Below, in pieces: positions 10,527 through 22,525 of a stretch of 64,000 nt of DNA. The position numbers and the translations under genes were made by a program. The stretch covers positions 7,463,705-7,527,704 of the forward strand of contig NC_055987.1 of assembly GCF_018446385.1 (NCBI RefSeq), written 5' to 3'. Within the stretch, counting starts at the first letter, position 1. Each line of letters starts with the position of its first letter. Origin of the DNA: Zingiber officinale. Its lineage: Eukaryota; Streptophyta; Magnoliopsida; Zingiberales; Zingiberaceae. The notes beneath the pieces were generated by a model. The model was not told the DNA's origin. It saw only the letters and a list, made by a program, of their open reading frames with translations, and searched no databases.

Positions 10527-11149
10527 TCCTTGTAAATTATAAACAACACTGGAATACTGACTATGTTTGAGCACACAACAGCACATTCTTGGTGCTGACT
10601 TATATAGTAGAGTGAAGAAGTCAACATCTGAAAAAACAATTAAAAGGATAATGGATATTCTGAAGAGGATATGCTGCCTTCTCCTAGATTGCATACACTA
10701 CTCGCCGGCGCAGGTCGTCCTCATCAACGTAAATAATAGTTGATCTGGACACGGTTATATATATTTAATTAGGGAACTGATTGGAATGGAGAGTGTATTA
10801 TGTGAGGATCGGAAGGTGTTTTTTGCAGGGGATGAAAGAAGATGCCGCGAGCAGTGGCTGGATTCCTTTAGATATGTAGAATGACATCAAAAGTTCCATA
10901 CGATTATGCCAAGGGAAGCAGCCAGGCATATACGAGTTGATTAAATTGTATTTTTGAGGGGATGGAGGCAGTCTCTCTCATAGAGCTGGCAGCCTGGCTC
11001 CAACGTCCCGTCCCGTCCCGTTAATCAGAGTCGCGCGGCTGGAAAATAATATTAAAAATTTATAAATTTTCAAAAAGGAGAAGATCAATATTAAATACTA
11101 AATTATTATAAATAATTTATAAAAATTAATTTTTCACTAATCATACTCA
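10527..11149. other. Upstream region of the FAAL-like gene and spacer
   Basis: Holds the 5' leader and presumably the promoter of the minus-strand FAAL-like gene. A TTTATAATTTA stretch (10549-10539) lies only about 20 bp before the ATG and is too close to be the main TATA box. No other gene or repeat was recognised. Confidence 0.4.
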
Positions 11150-11379
11150 GGGCACTTGTAACATGTTTTAATATGGCCAATTAAGACGATTTAAAATTGA
11201 TGATGCATTTAATTATTAGGTAGTTCGTAATTTTTGTAAAGGTATTTTTGAAATTCTTGGATAGAATCTTAAAATATCCGTATCAGAGGATCTTCTGCAT
11301 CATTCGATCATCTTTAATAATTATATTGTGTAAAATAATATACGTATACATGATATCTTTCAAATTATTCTTGAACTAA

Positions 11380-12360
11380 AATTATCTTGAATCTATGATC
11401 ATTGTCCAATGAAATTGGAGCACCCTAAGTGTTCGCTTGATGTCCTTTCTTGAAGCTTCTTGTCTTTTCTTGAAACACTTTCTCTTGGAATCTTGGGGCA
11501 CAGAAAGTTCTTAACAAAAGTTGCCTATTCTGAATAGCTCCCATCACTTAAATAATACCCTTTTATATATTATGTATTATTTGTTATAAAATTAACTTAT
11601 GGTACATTTCCTTGTAAAACGTTATTGAATAAAGGTGATTCATTAAACACATTAAAATCATTATGTGTTCTCGTGATTCCAATAAAAGCATGTCATATCC
11701 ATAAGTCTGTAGATATAACCGCTTCAAGCACAATTGTTGGGATCTATGATCATCTCGATTTAACTGGTCTTTCTTAGTAATGAGGCAATTTCTCGATTCC
11801 CAATGTATACAATCAAGACTACCTAATATGTCAGCAAAGTCGTGTCTCTGTTCATACATTTCAAGCAAACGTGGGATGTCAGAAACATTAAGTCTTCTTA
11901 AGTATTATGACCAAAATACTTCAATCACACATCGACAGATGTTGACCAAGCAATTTAGAGTAGTTATTTCACCCATTTATAGGTACTCATCACAAATATC
12001 AGCAGGGGATCCATACGCTAATTGACGAATAACAACTGTGCATTTCTTAAGGGGTGACAAACTACGTCTTCCCGTTGCATCAACCTTCCATTCAAAATAT
12101 TCTGAATGTTTTCGCAAGGCATTTACTGTGCTAAGGAATAACCCTTTTCGCATTCGAAATCATCATCGGAATACTTCATCAGGATATACCGGTTGATCAA
12201 AGAATTAATCATTCAAGAGGTGATCATGTTCGGCTTCACAATCTCGATTTAAATACCTTCTATGAATTGTACCGAAAGAACTTTGAGCTACTAGAACTTT
12301 CATTTTCTCATAATTAAGTAGTATTAATGTCATTTGATCCAAGTCATCATCTGAATTCAT
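11380..12360 (-). pseudogene. PIF/Harbinger transposase (ORF2, HARBI1-like), broken
   Basis: From the ATG at 12360 the minus strand encodes the N-terminal segment found in plant Harbinger transposases (PVYPDEVFR, SPLKKCTVVIRQLAYGSPAD). The first catalytic Asp region follows as ILGSLDCIHWE, near 11820. Further down GYYLSDGSYSE and ATFVK near 11500 mark the C-terminal DDE region. Several in-frame stops (for example at the positions expected for Trp in SYSEW and for Arg after DEVFR) and frameshifts make it non-functional. The middle Asp region is poorly preserved. Confidence 0.75.
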
Positions 12361-12498
12361 TAAAAAATTTCTCCACTAATCACGGAGAATAGAACACTTA
12401 GAGCGCGTGAGATTTGAAATACTATCAATCTGGTTTGAGAAGAAAATGTTAGTAGAATGGAGGATTATAACTTCTATACATAAATATATAGAAGTATA

Positions 12499-13505
12499 TG
12501 TTGGTCCCGGTGTGACCGACAAGAGGGGGAGAGGTGAATTGCCTGAAATTACAAATACACCCTTCTCGGAACTATGGACTTTAATTAGAAACACTTATTA
12601 GAAAAAAAATTAAATTGCATAAAATGCAATGAGGCTACCTGATTTACTTTGTTTGCAACCGGAGAGGTTGCTAATCTAAAAATAAAAGAAGTACACTAGT
12701 CGAACTCCTTCGAGCAAACTCTTGGAGGTGGAGAAGCCTCACATAATAATTTACAGCTCAAAACAATGAAAATAGAAAGAAATGACTCGAATACAAGTGT
12801 TGTGTTAAATCTCGAGCACTAGGGCTCCTTTTTATAGGCTCATTGGTCAAAGTGACAGTTTGATAACGTGGCACAATTCGAGCGCCTGAACTTGATTCGG
12901 GCGCCCCAACTGGTCGCCTAACTGTCTTCTCAATCCACTTCGCAATGGTATCACAATGGTAAAGGGATAAGCATTTATCCACTCCTGGATGCCTAGACTA
13001 TTTTCGGGCGCCCGAATTGCTGACGTGGATCCGAAGTTGATCCACTTCGATGAGGTACTTGTTGAGCACCAGAATAGTTCGGCCACTCAGACCATCTTGT
13101 TTGGGTGCTCAGATTAGTCAGTTATGCGCTGATCGTCCGACATCTTCTCTAGTCGTTGGCTTCTTCTTTAGTCGCTTGAGTGATCCTTCGGCATTCCAGA
13201 GTTGAGCTCATCGAACCCAACTCTGGCCTTCTCTCCTTGAGCAGTCTTCCGTTCTGGGTTCTCATCCCTAGGAAGCACCGCGCACGTCCTTCTCGCTCCA
13301 CTGATGTACTCTTTTGTAGCTTTTCGTCCCTTAGATGCACTGAACCTATTTACTCGATTCCTGTGCCATCCCTCTCGTCCACTATGTCTTCATCTCGACT
13401 TCTTATGTTCTTAAATTCCTGCACACTTAGACACAAAGATCAAAACACCACAAGACCTAACTTAACTCAGTTGATCATATCAAAATTTACCCCGGGGTAC
13501 TTACA
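12499..13505 (-). repeat. Solo Sirevirus-type LTR inside the Harbinger element
   Basis: Begins TGTTGGTCCCGG and ends CTTACA. It is flanked by GTATA (12494-12498) and GTATT (13506-13510), a near-perfect 5-bp target-site duplication. Its layout matches the other Sirevirus LTRs of the window: CGGGCGCCCGA-type palindromes (12890-13020) lie next to a TATA box (CTATAAAAAGG on the minus strand, near 12830). The conserved U3 head TTTTGATATGATCAA lies at the right end. No internal sequence adjoins, so this is an LTR-LTR recombination product. Confidence 0.75.
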
Positions 13506-13679
13506 GTATTTGTAAGGACTAGTTTTATAACGACTAGTTTTTATAATGATTTCTCCTCGTTTTAGTAAACTCATTTCAATACAAATAACATTAATATAGA
13601 TAAAAATAAATTGCATAAATAAAATAAAAAAAAAATAATTTTTTTTTTGTAAAGATCATCTTAAAAACATTCACTATAT

Positions 13680-14603
13680 ATCATATATCTTTTTAATGCT
13701 TTTACAAAATTTAGAATATAACTTAATCTGACTTTTGTTATCTCACTAGTATCCTTCATAAATATTTCATATTCTTTCATTGTGATCTCATGTTTTTGCA
13801 TCTCAATTCACTTTCTTTGTAATTCTTCCATTTTTTGCCACCTATTATTGAATTCCATGTCATCAATATCTCTAGTTTTAGATTTGCCTTTCCTTTTCAC
13901 TGCCATTTGCCTTATTAGATGAGTATGAACTTCACAATCATCTAAGTCTATAAGAGTATTCAGATTGAATGAGGATGTGTGTCTCTTTGATTCTGAGGTC
14001 TTAGATTGTTTGTTGACATAATGACCAACTTTCTGTGAAACATATTTCTCATAAAATTTGAGAACTCACCAAACATGTTTATAATTGAATGACTTGTTGT
14101 AATGATTTTCCTACCACATTTTATGTTCTCTCATAAGCACATCCTCATCGCTTCACCTGCTTTCATGATATGTATAAAAGTTATTGTATATGGTTGTAAA
14201 TTCATTCACCATCGGATGGAGCCTATAGAAATGTGATTTTACCTTCACCGCAAGTCACTCCATAAATCCATCAGACCGATACTTGTAGAAATCTGATTCG
14301 TTTTTAGAAAGTTTGTTCCTTTTGATCATTACCAATGATTGAATGAGTGCTAATATTGATCCATGCCTTTGCAAAGTGTATCTCTTCATCCATTGACCAC
14401 TTGGCTCGTTTGATGTCATGCACATCCAAACTCGCTTCATTGGTCAACTCTGGAATCTTAAATAGTGACACTGATTCTTTGTTGGTCTTGAATATGTCTA
14501 TGCTAGTCCTACTTGATTCGTTCAAGAACATGAATGATAGTTGTGGAGAAGAAATTTCATAATAAGGGGTGACATTACAAATTGACTTGCCATGGACTAC
14601 CAA
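13680..14603 (-). pseudogene. PIF/Harbinger ORF1 (Myb/SANT-like, NAM-associated C-terminus), broken
   Basis: The minus-strand reading contains KRAKWSMDEEIHFAKAW followed by a block like WLNISTDPIVGNNQK, the SANT-like DNA-binding motif of Harbinger ORF1 proteins and their domesticated plant relatives. A lysine-rich region with AVKRKGK follows near 13890. Several stops and frameshifts break it. In active Harbinger elements this protein helps the transposase bind the ends and enter the nucleus. Confidence 0.65.
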
Positions 14604-15251
14604 TATTCGGGATGATACATATAAAATGGAGGTTGAAGAACATTATTTGGAGGAGCCGGTAAGTTTTGAAAAAATTTAGAAGAAATTATGGAATGTATGG
14701 AACATTTGAAAAATTTTGAGAATAGTGAAAGTAGAAAATTGAGAATATTGAACATTTAGACGATTGCATGAACTTTGCGAAGTTACACGTTCAGAATTGA
14801 AAATATTTCTTAAAGATCCATTATAATTTGGATCTATTTAGAAGAATAGAGGATGAAATGGATTAAAAAAAATAAGAATGGAATGATATGATTGGGGTGT
14901 AGAATGAATGAGAAAAACGTAAAAGAAATGGTAGATATATATAATCCAAACTTAGCCATTGCAAACCGTGGGGGGAAAAATGGTTGGGAAAAAATAACAA
15001 GAAAAAATGGTAGAAAAGCTAGCAGTAGAAAAAATAACGGTTCGGAAATGTTGAAAAAATACAACTCGAAAAAATAGCTAAACCACATTAAAAAATTATT
15101 TTTTTTACCTATGACCCACCATCTCTAAAAAATCGTTCGATATTTTGAAACCAACCAAAGGTTTTTTAAAAAAAACCTAGCCACAATGGTGGCCAGATTT
15201 TTAACACGAGTTTCGAAAAGGAAAACCACGAAAAAACCTGTTTGAGATGCC
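14604..15251. other. Subterminal region of the Harbinger element
   Basis: AT-rich non-coding sequence between ORF1 and the right terminal inverted repeat. Short open frames here have no recognisable content. Confidence 0.5.
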
Positions 15252-15267
15252 CTAAGAGATTATCATA

Positions 15268-15491
15268 CCAAGTGAAGCTTGATCGACGTTACTTAAACTA
15301 AACACAACATGGAGTAATCAAAATGGAATATTACGATGTTGAAATATTAGCGAACATCCAACTTTTCGATAGAGACAATAAATTGCTGAGGATACACGAG
15401 AAATCCCATGCCATATTAACATATAGATACTTTCTACCAAGGAAAAGTGAAACCTTTACACTTTGATCAAGACCACCAGTATTTTGATTTT
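15268..15491. repeat. Repeat A, diverged copy of the sequence upstream of galactinol synthase
   Basis: Collinear with 33808-34041 in the same orientation, with an estimated 85-88% identity and small indels. Long shared runs include GTAATCAAAATGGAATATTA and TTTGATCAAGACCACCAG. The two copies flank the 18-kb transposon-rich block. Confidence 0.8.
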
Positions 15492-16104
15492 GTAGCTAGG
15501 CAAGCTGTCGATACTTCTGAGTATCATGAGCGTATGATTGGTAATAATTAATAAATATAAAAACAAATCACCAACTCCCTTGAGGCAGTTGGCTTGGCTC
15601 CTTCACGTATATGGGAGCCGAGTCTTGCACTACTCACTCCTCTTTGCGAGTTGGGAAGGGCCACGATGGAGTCACCCTTGTGTGCTAAATGTATGTTAAT
15701 TCCGTCTTGAATCAGATAAGACAGACAGCATGCTAGGTGGTGTCAAGGTTGACTGCAAGAAAACTCCAGGAAGAAGGAATCTAGTACTGAATTAATCCTA
15801 CATGTCAAAGAGAAGAATTGAAAGAAGAAAACATCAGTAATTGTGTCAGGGAGGGGTCCTTAGCATAGGTACTCTGACACTCAAGTCAGGTAAGGAGCTA
15901 AAAAAAAAAAAGTCAAGAACAGTGAACTCTGGAGACCCCTTATATCTTCGCATGAATATCGATGCATTACTAAAATAGGATCCACCAATCTGACATAATG
16001 CAATCTTTTCCAAATGAGACCTACTACTTTTGTGCTTTGAAGGGTGGAAGCTTCACCATATGGACTGCACAGGGAATATTCCCTTGATGCTCTGAGAACG
16101 GTTA
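15492..16104. other. Old intergenic sequence, left part of the transposon-target block
   Basis: No gene recognised. The sequence resumes at 26251, after removal of the nested Sirevirus/copia insertion and one copy of its CAAAA target-site duplication. Confidence 0.5.
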
Positions 16105-16160
16105 CAAAATATTGGACCGGGTTGGCCGACTAGAAGGAAAGTTGAATAACCCTAACAAAA

Positions 16161-17061
16161 TGTAGTAATTGTAATAGAACTAATTACGCTAATACAGTAA
16201 TCTATAATTGCACCAATAAATGACGAGCATGCAATAAACGTTAATAACAGTAAGGGTTAAGAAATTGTGTATCTCCGGTCGAACCGTCGGACGTGCCGAC
16301 TGTCTTTAGAGAATTGATTGCCGCCCAAGGTGCAGAGGCTCTCCGGCAAAATCCTCCCAAGATCCGACAACCGCTCGCGTCGCTCGTAGGTGCACGCCAA
16401 AACAAGCGCCGCACTCGGACTCAACCTCAGATCGCGAACCAAGCCTCAGAACTCAGAAAGAAGGAAGAAGAAGTAGAAAGCAAGGGAGAAGGAATGTTTT
16501 GCTTTCTGGAGTGAATTGAGAAGGAAGTGAGGAAGTGTATTTATACACTTGAAACAGTGCGGAGGAAGAGACGCACACTTTGCTTCTGCTTCCTCTTCTC
16601 ACGCGCGGATGCGTTGTTTCGCATCCTCACGCGACGCGGACAGAACCGAAGCGCTGCTTCGCTTCCTCACGCGGACCAAACAAGAGTCCGCGTCCCTTCC
16701 TCACGCGCGAAACCAAACTCTGGTTTGGTTTTGGTTCAAACCGAACCAGAACCGGAAACCAAACTGGTTTGGTTCAGATTGAACTAAACCAGCAAAAATA
16801 GACCGGGCCGCCCGTGAGCATAAGGCCCACGGGCTGGGGATTTGCACCCCCCCTGCGCGCGTTAATCGCGCACGTGACGCCCGGTTTATGGATTTCCGGC
16901 TCGAACCCCCCAAATCCACTCGATTTGGGCTTGGCCCGTGCATGCGTGTAGGTCCTCTTATCATTGCTAAGCAAGGATGGAAGGGCTTCCTATATAAGCC
17001 CTTCCAAGCTTCTCCACTTAGCAATGTGGGACTAAAGGGAATTGAATTAAAAATTCCAACA
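16161..17061 (-). repeat. 3' LTR of nested copia element
   Basis: 901 bp, TGTAGT...CCAACA read on the plus strand. A TATA-like AGTGTATTTATACACTT palindrome lies at about 16535-16551. The same structure is present in the partner LTR. Confidence 0.92.
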
Positions 17062-17585
17062 ATCCCCCACTAATTCAAATTATTTTTAGTCAAAAACAAA
17101 GATATGTTCTGAGGCTTGGTTGCAATGAGCTTTCAGTGAAAATACATTCCGGTTTGAATTTTCACCTAAGTACACCAATCTTATTCACATAGGTTTGAAG
17201 AGAACAGAGTCTTGATCTTAAACCTTTTATATGTGAAGATCAATTGGTAACAACTCATCACTGGTGACGGTTGAATCCTTCTGGGTTGGTGCATTACGGC
17301 CATGCCACCGAATCTTGTTTCATAAGTGCTAAGGAGAGTTGCCTAGACCCCCCACACTGCAACCTCACAGTTATACTTACATAGGTGAGTTCTCCAAGGA
17401 TGTACTGCAAGCATCCTGTCATTAAGACCTTGAACTCATTAAGAGCTCCTAAGCTCATCCTTACTAGCAGTCAAGCATCTATCCAGGGAAGAGACTATGA
17501 GATTACATCTCAATCAATTTGATGCTTACGTTTCACCCTTATAGCTTGTTTGTACCACATTTAACCTACTTTTTGGGATCTCCAA

Positions 17586-20500
17586 TCAGATAGGTTGGGT
17601 TGCTGCTATAGATGAAACCAGGACAGGCCTCAGTCCCATTCCCTTACTGGATCTCTTGATTTTCTCAGAATCAAGTCCTTTAGTGAGTGGATCAGCAATA
17701 TTGTCTTTTGAACTTACAAAGTCCAATGACACCACTCCAAGAGACACTAGCTCACGAATAGATTTCAATCTTATTCGTACATGTCTCTTCTGTTTCTGGT
17801 TATATTTGGAGCTTCTAATCTGAGCTATTGTTGTTTGATTATCACAGTGCACTGAAATAGAAGGTATTGGCTTCATCATTAAGGGAATTTCAGAAAGAAG
17901 ACCCTTAAGCCAATCAGCTTCAGTTACTGTGGTATCCAAAGCACACAATTCTGCCTCAGATGTAGAACGGGTTATAATCGTCTGTTTAACAGACCTCCAA
18001 GCAACTGCACCGCCTCCAAGTGTAAAGACATAACCAGTAACGCCTTTACACTCAGCAGTGTCAGCTATCCAACTGACATCACTATATGCCTCCAGGACTG
18101 CAGGGAATCTCCGATACCATAAGCCCAAGGATATAGTGCCTTTCAGATATCTGAGTACTCTATCTAATGCATCCTAATGCGTTCTGTCCGGACAGCTGGT
18201 AAACCTGCTCAATTTCGATATAGCAAAAGAAATATCAGGTCTAGAACAATTTGCTAAATACATTAGACTACCTATTATTTGTGAGTATCTTAATTGAGAC
18301 ACTGTCACACCACTCTTATTCTTGTGAAGAGTTTTTGAAGGATCATAGGGTGTGACTACAGATTTAACTTAGCTATAGTCATATTTCTCTAATACTCTCT
18401 CAATATAGAGTGATTGAGAAATTCCTATTTCATCAGTTGAACGAGTCAACTTCAGCCCTAAAATCATATCAGCACAACCCATATCCTTCATATCAAACTT
18501 ACCACTTAAGAGGGCCTTAGTCTCATTAATAATAGAAAGGTTAGTTCCAAATAGTAGAATATCATCTATATATAAACATAGGATACTACAATTATCACTT
18601 TTCATTTTAGCATACACACATTTATCAGAGTCATTTATTTCAAAGCCAAAAGATAGCATAGCTCTATCAAAATTTTCGTACTACTGCTTTGGGGCTTGCT
18701 TCAAACCATAAAGAGATTTGACTAACCTACAAACTTTATTCTCATTTCCAGAGACTACATATCCCTCAGGCTGATCCATATATATCTCTTCTTCTAGATC
18801 TCCATTCAGGAATGCCGTTTTGACATCCATTTGATGGACCTCAAGATGATATATGGATGCTAATGCGATTAACACTCAGATTGTAGTAATTCTGGTAACA
18901 GGAGAATAAGTGTCAAAATAGTCAATCCCTTCTTTTTGTTTGAATCCCTTAGCAACTAGGCGGGATTTGAATTTATCTACTGACCCATCAGGTTTTAGTT
19001 TTCTTTTAAACACCCATTTACATCCTATAGTGTTACACCCAGGAGGTAAATCTACCAACTCCCAAGTGGCATTAGAGATAATAGAGTCCATTTCACTTTT
19101 AATGGCCTCTTTCCAGTGCTTAGCTTCAGGAGAAGCCATAACATCTCTATATGTCACAGGGTCACCTTCTATATTATAGGTGATAAAGTCTTGGCCTAAA
19201 TCCGTAGACACACGTTGCCTCTTGCTCCTTCTCGGTTCTGTATACTCACTAGATTCATCTAGTCTAGAGTGACTTGAGGAAGATGTACCCACTACGGATA
19301 ATGGGACCTCTACGGAAGAAGGCTCATTTCTAGTAGAAATACTAGATTGAGGTGTTCTCGTCTTCATAGGAAATATATTCTCAAAAAATGTAGCATCGCG
19401 AAGTTCTACAATAGCATTTGCATCTATTCCAGGAATTTCTGATTTAATAATCAGGAACCTATATGCAATACTATTTTGAGCATAACCCAAGAAGATACCA
19501 TCTACGGTCTTTGGACCAAGTTTTTTTTTCCTTCTGTGTTCAGGTACTAGTACCTTTGCAAGGCACCCCCACACTTTAAGATATTTCAAACTTGTCCTTC
19601 GACCTTTCCAAAGCTCATATGAGGTTTTATCCCTTGACTTCATTGGGACTCTATTTAGCACATGGCATGCAGTGTATAGAGCCTCCCCCCACATAAAGTT
19701 GGGTAACCCAGAACTGTCTAACATGGAATTAATCATATCTTTAAGGGTTCGATTTTTTCGTTCTGCTATACCGTTGGATTGGGGACTATATGGAGCAGTT
19801 ACCTCATGGATTATACCTGTATCTTGACAAAATTTTTGAAATAGGTTCGAGGTAAATTCTCCACCCCTATTAGACCTTAACCTCTTAATAGTTTTATCGG
19901 TTTGATTCTCAGCTTCAGATTTAAAAATCATAAATTTATCTAAAGCTTCATCCTTGGTTTTTAGCAAATAAACATAACAATAACGAGAGTGGTCATCAAT
20001 GAAGGTAATGAAATACCTTTTATGGTCTCTCGTTATTACACCGTTAAACTCACAACAGTCAGTATGAATCAATTCTAAAATATCAGAATTTCTATCAACT
20101 GATTTGAAGGATTTACGGGGTTGTTTATATTGCACACAAATTTCACATTTTTTCTTATCATTTATAGCATGCTTAGGGATCATGTCAAGATTCATCATCC
20201 TTTTTACGGTATTAAAATTGACATGTCCTAATCTATCATGCCACAGATCATAAGACTCAATGTTATACGAACAACCAATATCAGAAGATTTATTTAAAGT
20301 AGCATTTTCTACATTGAGTTTAAATAAACTTTCATTAAGGTAACATTTTCCAATAAAGGTTCCTAAATGTAATATTACAACTTTATTACATTTAAAGTTC
20401 AACTCATAACCAGCACGGACTAACTTTGATCCGCTAATCAAATTCCGACGGACCGTTGGAACGTGATGCACCTCATGCAGTGACAGGACTTTTCCAGAGG

Positions 20501-21608
20501 TGAACCTCAGGTCAACTTGTCCTATCCCAAACACCCTGGTTGCAGAATGGTTCCCCATGGTCACGGAAGTGCCTTCAATTACTTGATAAGTAAGGAAGGC
20601 TGAGCGATCAACACAACAGTGTACATTAGCACCTGTATCAACTAACCATTCATTGGGTTGATAGATCAAGTTTAGTTCGGGTTTGAAGGTAACAAACCTA
20701 TCGCTGGTGTCGTCACTAGCAGTCACGACATTTACTTGTGCCTTGGACGTATTGCTTTGGTTTTTCTCCTTGTCCTTTCGCTTAGGGCAGAATTTGGCAT
20801 AATGTCCAACCTGTCCACATGCCCAGCAAGGCTTATGTTTGGTTCCAGTTTTCTTTTGAACCTTTGGGTTGGGTTTCATCTTGTTTTTCATTTTCTATTT
20901 TTTGAATTTCTTCTTGTCAGATGAGACTACTACATTCGCCTTTGGAATAAAATCCATAGGCATTCTTGTATTATCATTTTTATGTTGCTTCCGATATTCT
21001 TCTTCGATATTTAAGGCAATCATCAAATCTTCGAGAGAGATTTTACCTCTCCGATGTTTAAGAGTCATGCCAAAATCTTCCCAACTCGGAGGTAATTTTT
21101 CGATGATTGACAAGACCTGAAATTTTTCAGGTAATGACATATCTCCTTCAGCAAGATCATGAATTTGGACTTGGAATTCATGTGTCTGCTCTATCACAGA
21201 TTTGCCTTCAACCATTTTGAAGTTTAGGAATTTTGCCGCAGTGTACTTTTCTAAACCAGAATCTTCAGAATTATATTTTTTATCCAAAGATTTCCACAGC
21301 TCTTTAGCTGAAGCGGTTGAACAGTACACATCAAATAGTGCGTCTGAGAGGGCAGATAGGATTCTCCCATGGCAGAGATAATCCCTTTGCTTAAACCTCT
21401 CTAAGGTAGCACTACGGGCAGGTTCCTCTTCATTGGGTGAAGGAGGGTCTGTTTCTATAACGGAGAATAGCCCTAGCGTAGTAAGCCAAAATTTCATTCG
21501 TTGTTGCCAACGTCTGAAGTTTTGCCCGAAAAATCCTTCGGGTCGGGCGCTAGCCTCATCAGACCCCGTTACCCTATCGTTCATCATGTTTATTGATGCT
21601 ACAATCAA
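17586..21608 (-). pseudogene. Copia gag-pol polyprotein (gag, protease, integrase, RT, RNase H), with stops
   Basis: Domains in minus-strand order: gag from 21608; CCHC knuckle CWACGQVGHYAKFC (about 20830); protease WLVDTGANVHCC (about 20650); integrase zinc finger beginning HDRLGH (about 20240); integrase DDE region with YSPQSNGIAERKN (about 19780); RT entry KWVFKRKLKPDGS (about 19010); LDVxxAFL-type EVHQMDVKTAFLNG (about 18820); RT centre LYIDDILLFGT (about 18570); RNase H with STSEAELCALD (about 17960). All pieces stay in one frame except near the end. In-frame stops occur at 20892-20894, at about 18876 (CGA to TGA pattern) and 18678 (TGG to TAG), and near 18366 and 18175. The order integrase before RT defines Ty1/copia. 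Confidence 0.92.
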
Positions 21609-21619
21609 TTCTCTAAAAT

Positions 21620-22520
21620 TGTAGTAATTGTAATAGAACTAATTATGCTAATACAGTAATATATAATTGCACCAATAAATGACGAGCATGCAATAAACGT
21701 TAATAACAGTAAGGGTTAAGAAATTGTGTATCTCTGGTCGAAGTGTCGGACGTACCGACTGTCTTTAGAGAATTGATTGCCGCCTAAGGTGCAGAGGCTC
21801 TCCGGCAAAATCCTCCCAAGATCCGACAACCGCTCGCGTCGCTCGTAGGTGCACGCCAAAACGAGCGCCGCACTCGGACTCAACCTCAGATCGCGAACCA
21901 AGCCTCAGAACTCAGAAAGAAGGAAGAAGAAGTAGAAAGCAAGGGAGAAGGAATGCTTTGCTTTCTGGAGTGAATTGAGAAGGAAGTGAGGAAGTGTATT
22001 TATACACTTGAAACAGTGCGGAGGAAGAGACGCACACTTTGCTTTTGCTTCCTCTTCTCACGCGCGGATGCGTTATTTCGCATCCTCATGTGACGCGGAC
22101 AGAACCGAAGCGCTGCTTCGCTTCCTCACGCGGACCAAACCAGAGTCCGCGTCCCTTCCTCACGCGCGGAACCAAACTCTGGTTTGGTTTTGGTTCAGAC
22201 CGAACCAGAACCGGAAACCAAACTGGTTTGGTTCAGACTGAACTAAACCAGCAAAAACAGACCGGGCCGCCCGTGAGCGTAAGGCCCACGGGCTGGGGAT
22301 TTGCACCCCCCCTGCACGTGTTAATCGCGCACGTGACGCCTGATTTATGGATTTCCGGCTCGAACCCCCCAAATCCACTCGATTTGGACTTGGCCCGCGC
22401 ATGCGTGTAGGTCCTCTTATCATTGCTAAGCAAGGATGGAAGGGCTTCCTATATAAGCCCTTCCAAGCTTCTCCACTTAGCAATGTGGGACTAAAGGGAA
22501 TTGAATTAAAAATCCCAACA
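21620..22520 (-). repeat. 5' LTR of nested copia element
   Basis: 901 bp, collinear with 16161-17061. The gag start codon (21608) lies only 11 bp inside, leaving almost no leader. This is unusual for copia elements, which normally keep a primer-binding site here. Confidence 0.92.
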
Positions 22521-22525
22521 CAAAA

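Larger units (their letters stand above)
11150..15251 (-). mobile_element. PIF/Harbinger DNA transposon, decayed, with nested solo LTR
   Basis: Right end (minus strand) begins GGGCATCTCAAACAGGTTTT and the left end begins GGGCACTTGTAACATGTTTT; about 15 of the first 21 bases agree. TAA follows the right end (15252-15254), while TCA precedes the left, so the expected 3-bp TWA duplication is imperfect. Inside are the two ORFs typical of the superfamily: a Myb/SANT-like ORF1 (14603 downwards) and a HARBI1-like transposase ORF2 (12360 downwards), both broken. Without the 1007-bp LTR insertion the element would be about 3.1 kb, a normal size. Confidence 0.7.
16161..22520 (-). mobile_element. Ty1/copia LTR retrotransposon, full length, nested
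   Basis: Two 901-bp LTRs (16161-17061 and 21620-22520) bound a 4.6-kb interior with gag-pol on the minus strand. The target-site duplication is CAAAA (16156-16160 and 22521-22525). The uninterrupted sister LTR at 25461-25488 shows the empty site. I count about 28 differences between the LTRs (about 3%), so the insertion is fairly young, yet the coding region already carries several stops. The polypurine tract (AGTGGGGGA, minus strand) adjoins the 3' LTR. The usual tRNA-Met primer-binding site next to the 5' LTR is not recognisable. Confidence 0.93.

Noticed and set aside
8547-10570. Several open frames of 80-160 residues on the plus strand and in other minus frames across the FAAL-like gene
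   Set aside because: They are shadows of a GC-rich coding exon; the minus-strand 637-residue frame has all ANL motifs.
10527-10694. Upstream ATG extending the FAAL-like protein by 56 residues
   Set aside because: The extension has no family similarity and is AT-rich at DNA level. The start at MSCENYDP fits plant homologues as I recall them.
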